From Planctomycetota bacterium (GTDB lineage Bacteria; Planctomycetota; UBA1135; UBA2386), in NCBI GenBank assembly GCA_947455805.1, contig CANGSN010000107.1, positions 1 through 8,623 on the forward strand: DNA of 8,623 bases. Reading direction: 5' to 3'. The notes under the pieces are model-generated. The model saw only the letters and a list, made by a program, of their open reading frames with translations, was not told where the DNA came from and did not search any database. Position numbers and translations under genes: made by a program. Below, in pieces: positions 6,104 to 8,623 of the stretch. Positions within the stretch are counted from its first letter, which is position 1. The number at the start of each line of letters is the position of its first letter.

Positions 6104-6115
6104 CGTTCCGGAACG
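6104..6115. promoter_or_regulatory. Perfect 12-bp palindrome in the 6004-6213 intergenic region
   Basis: CGTTCCGGAACG is its own reverse complement. It lies about 100 bp upstream of the DUF1488-like start (6003) and about 100 bp downstream of the PPC-domain stop (6214). It may be a dimeric repressor site, but with a single copy and no matching known operator this is speculative. The remaining 210 bp hold no other feature that I can support. Confidence 0.25.
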
Positions 6116-6213
6116 AGGCGCGTGCGTCCGCCCTCTGCCATGGTCGCCACCGCGATGCGTCCCGCTGCGATCCGGTCCCGGTCACGGCCCGGGGAACACG
6201 TTCGCCAGCTGGG

Positions 6214-6759
6214 TCAGCGGCGGTAGCCGACCTGCAGTTCGGCCCACGGGGTGCTGCCGTCCTGCGCCCGTTTGAACACGTGGCGCGTCGACTCGACCAG
6301 CACCACCTCGGCGGTCGTGTAGACCTTGCAGCCGTCGAGCAGATGGCCGCCGAGCACGTGGCCGCTGCCGTCGCCGAGGGTCAGGTGCAGGTGGCTGCCG
6401 TGCTGCGACACGGTGCCGACCAGCGCCAGGATCTCGAAGCGGCCGCTGCCGCGGCTGCCGTCCGGCTGGTCGGCGAAGCGCAGCGTGTAGTCGGTCAGGC
6501 TGCCGACGGCCGTGCCGACGAAGCCGGCGGCGATGCCGTGCTCGTCGACGTAGCGTTGGATGCTCCCGCGCAGGTCGCTGCCGGGCAGCAGCCGGAACGC
6601 GTGCACGACGGTCGGCGGCGGCGGGCTGGCACACGCGGCGAGCAGCACGAGCAGGGCGAGCCGCGCGGCGGCGAACGGTCGGCGCCCGTTGTTCCCGGTC
6701 GCGGACGCGGTGTCGGAGGAACGTGACAACGAGGGCGGTTGCTGCGAGCTCGGTGCCAT
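6214..6759 (-). CDS. PPC/DUF296-domain lipoprotein
   Basis: The 181-residue protein has a long polar N-terminus (1-27), a hydrophobic segment FAAARLALLVLLAAC with a lipobox LLAAC (C43), a Pro-rich linker, and then a full PPC domain. Domain signs are HAFRLLPGSDL (53-63), TAVGSLTDYTLRFAD (83-97), FEILALVGTVSQHGSHLHL (108-126), LGGHLLDG (136-143) and VYTTAEVVL (146-154). Histidines 123, 125 and 139 lie in the HxH...GGH pattern, conserved in bacterial and archaeal PPC proteins and thought to bind metal. Most PPC proteins are cytoplasmic or, in plants, nuclear and fused to AT-hooks; here the lipobox predicts export and lipid anchoring, so DNA binding is unlikely. The start ATG 6759 is supported by AAGGAG six bases upstream (6766-6771 on the plus strand). 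The RRPF pair at 26-29 could hint at Tat export but is not a full twin-arginine motif. The gene is head to head with the porin gene. Confidence 0.85.
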   Translation of the reverse strand: MAPSSQQPPSLSRSSDTASATGNNGRRPFAAARLALLVLLAACASPPPPTVVHAFRLLPGSDLRGSIQRYVDEHGIAAGFVGTAVGSLTDYTLRFADQPDGSRGSGRFEILALVGTVSQHGSHLHLTLGDGSGHVLGGHLLDGCKVYTTAEVVLVESTRHVFKRAQDGSTPWAELQVGYRR

Positions 6760-6788
6760 GGCTCGCTCCTTGTAAGGTGCCGCCCACG
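6760..6788. promoter_or_regulatory. 29-bp divergent start region with back-to-back ribosome binding sites
   Basis: The start codons of the lipoprotein gene (6759, minus) and the porin gene (6789, plus) are separated by only these 29 bases. They contain AAGGAG on the minus strand (6766-6771, spacing 6) and AAGGTG on the plus strand (6774-6779, spacing 9). Two bases separate the sites. There is no room for promoters, so each gene's promoter must lie inside the other's coding sequence. Confidence 0.6.
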
Positions 6789-8279
6789 ATGACGCCCTCG
6801 TGTTTCTCGCGGTCGCTCGCACCGGCCGCGCTGTTGTGCTTCGCCGGCTGGCTGGCGGCGCAGTCGACCCCGGCATCGCCGCCGGCCGCGGCCCCGGATC
6901 AGAAGCCCGAAGCCAAGGCCGAGAAGGCGGAGCCGAAGGCCGCAGCGAAGGCCGACGAGTCGAAGCCCTGGCGCCTGGCGCCTGCGCTCGGCCTGAACGA
7001 CTGGTTCAAGGTCAGCGGTTCGCAGCGCGTGCGCTACGAGACCCTCGACAACCAGTTCCGCTTCCGCAACCCGAACAACAACCCGCCGGGCCAGGGCTTC
7101 GGCGACGCCGAGGACGATCTCGCGCTGCAGACCCTGGTGCTGCTCGAGGCCAAGGGCGACGGCATCAGCGGCGCGCTCGAGATCCTCGACGCGCGCCAGT
7201 ACGGCATCGACGCGACCGGCTTCGCCGACACCACGCTGGTCGACACGTTCGACGCTCTGCAGGCCTACGTCGACCTCAGCCTCGGCGAGCTCGGCGGCGG
7301 CAAGCACCGGCTGCGCCTCGGCCGCGAAACCGTCGACCTCGGCGGCCGCCGCGTGATGGCGCGCAACCAATACCGCAACACGATCAACGCCTTCACCGGC
7401 GTCGATTGGCTGTGGACCGGCGACGGCCAGTCGTTGCGCGCGTTCTGGGTGCTGCCGGTCGACCGGCGGCCGAACGACTTCGCCAGCATCCGCAACAACG
7501 AGTGGGAGGAGGACGACCAGGACCTCGACCTGCAGTTCGCCGGCGTGTTCTACAGCAAGTCGCTCGACGAACGTACGACGCTCGAGACCTACGTGCTCGG
7601 CCTCGACGAGCGGGGGGCGAACACGCGCCGCCGCGAGTTGCTGACTCCTGGCGTGCGGTTGTTCCAGCCGCGCAAGAAGGGCCTGACCAACTTCGAGATC
7701 GAACTGATCGGCCAGGTCGGCGAGTCGAAGACGAGCACGGCGACCAACCAGCCGCTGCGCGACCACGTCGCCGGCTATGCCCGCCTCGCACTCGGCTACA
7801 CCGCCGACATGGCGTGGCAGCCGACGGTCGAGCTGTCGTGGGACTACGCCAGCGGCGACCAGGATCCGAACGACAGCGAGAACAACCGCTTCGACACGCT
7901 GTTCGGCGCGCGGCGCTGGGACTACGGACCGACCGGCGTCTTCGGCGCCGTCGCCCGCGCCAACCTCAACTCGCCGGAGGTCAAGGTGGTGCTGAAGACG
8001 AGCAGCACGACGGAGCTGACGTTCGGCGTGCGCGGCGTCTGGCTCGCGTCGGAGCGCGACACGTGGACGACGGCGGGCCTGCGCGACAGTTCGGGCCGTT
8101 CGGGCGACAACGTCGGCCAGCAGTACGAAGTGCGCTTCCGCTGGGACTTCGTGCCGAGGAGCGTGAACTTCGACATTGCCGCCGTCTATCTCGCCGAGGG
8201 CAGTTTCCAGGACCGCGCGTCGGGCAACCAGGGGCGCGACGTGACGACGGCGTACGCGCAATGCGTGTGGACGTTCTGA
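6789..8279 (+). CDS. Alginate-export-type outer-membrane porin
   Basis: The 496-residue protein begins with a signal peptide (about 1-24, hydrophobic LAPAALLCFAGWLAAQ) and an Ala/Pro/Lys/Glu-rich linker (about 26-60). It continues as alternating amphipathic strands to a terminal aromatic strand ending AQCVWTF, the usual C-terminal Phe signal for outer-membrane barrel insertion. Family signs of the Alginate_export domain (AlgE-like) are RVRYETLDNQFRFR (80-93), LGRETVDLGGRRV (177-189), FTGVDWLW (202-209), LRAFWVLPVDRRPNDF (216-231) and SWDYASGDQDPNDSENNRFD (350-369). Family members include the Pseudomonas alginate exporter, but many act as anion or organic-acid channels; without alginate genes nearby, export of alginate is not implied. 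ATG 6789 was chosen from the signal peptide and AAGGTG nine bases upstream. The next gene, a DcuC-like carrier, follows after 43 bp and may share its transcript. Confidence 0.87.
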   Translation: MTPSCFSRSLAPAALLCFAGWLAAQSTPASPPAAAPDQKPEAKAEKAEPKAAAKADESKPWRLAPALGLNDWFKVSGSQRVRYETLDNQFRFRNPNNNPPGQGFGDAEDDLALQTLVLLEAKGDGISGALEILDARQYGIDATGFADTTLVDTFDALQAYVDLSLGELGGGKHRLRLGRETVDLGGRRVMARNQYRNTINAFTGVDWLWTGDGQSLRAFWVLPVDRRPNDFASIRNNEWEEDDQDLDLQFAGVFYSKSLDERTTLETYVLGLDERGANTRRRELLTPGVRLFQPRKKGLTNFEIELIGQVGESKTSTATNQPLRDHVAGYARLALGYTADMAWQPTVELSWDYASGDQDPNDSENNRFDTLFGARRWDYGPTGVFGAVARANLNSPEVKVVLKTSSTTELTFGVRGVWLASERDTWTTAGLRDSSGRSGDNVGQQYEVRFRWDFVPRSVNFDIAAVYLAEGSFQDRASGNQGRDVTTAYAQCVWTF

Positions 8280-8322
8280 TCCCCGTGCGCACGCAGGCTG
8301 CGGCGACGAGCAGGACGGTGCG

Positions 8323-8623
8323 ATGATCGCCGTCGTCGTGCTGGTGCTGGCCGCCGTCGTGCTGGCGTTGGTGCGCCGCGTCGACGTGCGGCTCGCCCTG
8401 CTCGGCGGCGGTGCGGCGATGGCGCTGGCCGCCGGCCAGCCGCTCGTCGTCTTCGACACGTTCGCGCGCGCGATGGTGGCGACGATGGTGGCGCCGATCT
8501 GTGCGGCCATGGGCTTCGCCGCGGTGCTGGCGGCGACCGGCTGCGACCGCGCGTTGGTCGCCGTGCTGGTGGTGCCGCTGCGGCGCTGCCGCTGGCTGCT
8601 GGTGCCGGGCGGCGTGCTCGCCG
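8323..8623 (+). CDS. DcuC-like C4-dicarboxylate transporter, N-terminal part
   Basis: The frame runs open to the window end, giving 100 codons of a longer protein. It starts with a membrane segment (MIAVVVLVLAAVVLALV), a short RRVDVR loop, a second segment (LALLGGGAAMALAAG), then FDTFARAMVATMVAP. A third segment follows, ICAAMGFAAVLAATGCDRAL, which resembles the GFA...GC/GA region of DcuC carriers, and then PLRRCRWLLVPGGVLA. DcuC proteins are inner-membrane carriers for succinate, fumarate and related dicarboxylates. The identification rests on about a fifth of the usual length, so another transporter of the same superfamily is possible. No strong Shine-Dalgarno precedes ATG 8323. The gene is downstream of and co-directional with the porin gene, consistent with one operon. 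Confidence 0.65.
   Translation, partial: MIAVVVLVLAAVVLALVRRVDVRLALLGGGAAMALAAGQPLVVFDTFARAMVATMVAPICAAMGFAAVLAATGCDRALVAVLVVPLRRCRWLLVPGGVLA

Noticed and set aside
6495..8510. Open frame of 671 codons on the minus strand opposite the porin gene
   Set aside because: Repetitive Arg/Ala/Val-rich translation with no domain; a mirror frame of the porin and the PPC gene.

Overview
This is a very GC-rich window (third codon positions almost all G or C) from a Gram-negative-type bacterium: it encodes a C-terminal-Phe outer-membrane beta-barrel, a lipoprotein with a lipobox and a periplasmic di-haem peroxidase. Several genes (maf, the peroxidase, thrS, the methyltransferase) have no clear Shine-Dalgarno sequence. 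A bacterial SUI1/eIF1-like gene sits beside an unusual thrS. Together this suggests Planctomycetota or a related deep lineage, but that is an impression and not proof. No tRNA, rRNA, CRISPR array, transposase or phage gene was seen.

Layout. 1-303 (+): C-terminal part of a SanA/YdcF (DUF218) protein. 314-892 (-): Maf-family nucleotide pyrophosphatase of the YceF type, convergent with the first gene. 1047-2147 (+): secreted di-haem cytochrome c peroxidase, divergent from maf. 2271-4265 (+): threonyl-tRNA synthetase with a degenerate TGS domain and an insertion in the catalytic core. 4270-4608 (+): SUI1/eIF1-like protein, four bases behind thrS. 4647-4750: compact, locally AT-rich non-coding element folding into three hairpins, with imperfect terminal inverted repeats, between convergent genes. 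4747-5613 (-): SAM methyltransferase with an N-terminal zinc knuckle. 5722-6003 (-): small DUF1488-like protein. 6214-6759 (-): PPC/DUF296-domain lipoprotein. 6789-8279 (+): alginate-export-type outer-membrane porin, head to head with the lipoprotein gene across 29 bp. 8323-8623 (+): N-terminus of a DcuC-like C4-dicarboxylate transporter, cut by the window end.

How the genes relate. thrS and the SUI1 gene look like a translation operon. The porin and the DcuC-like carrier are co-directional, 43 bp apart, and could form an outer/inner membrane pair for organic acids; this is inferred. The rest is a patchwork of single-gene units. No clearly new multi-gene system is visible. The points most worth a second look are the three-hairpin element, the peroxidase that lacks the usual distal haem histidine, the ThrRS insertion, and the lipoprotein form of a PPC domain that shares a 29-bp start region with a porin.
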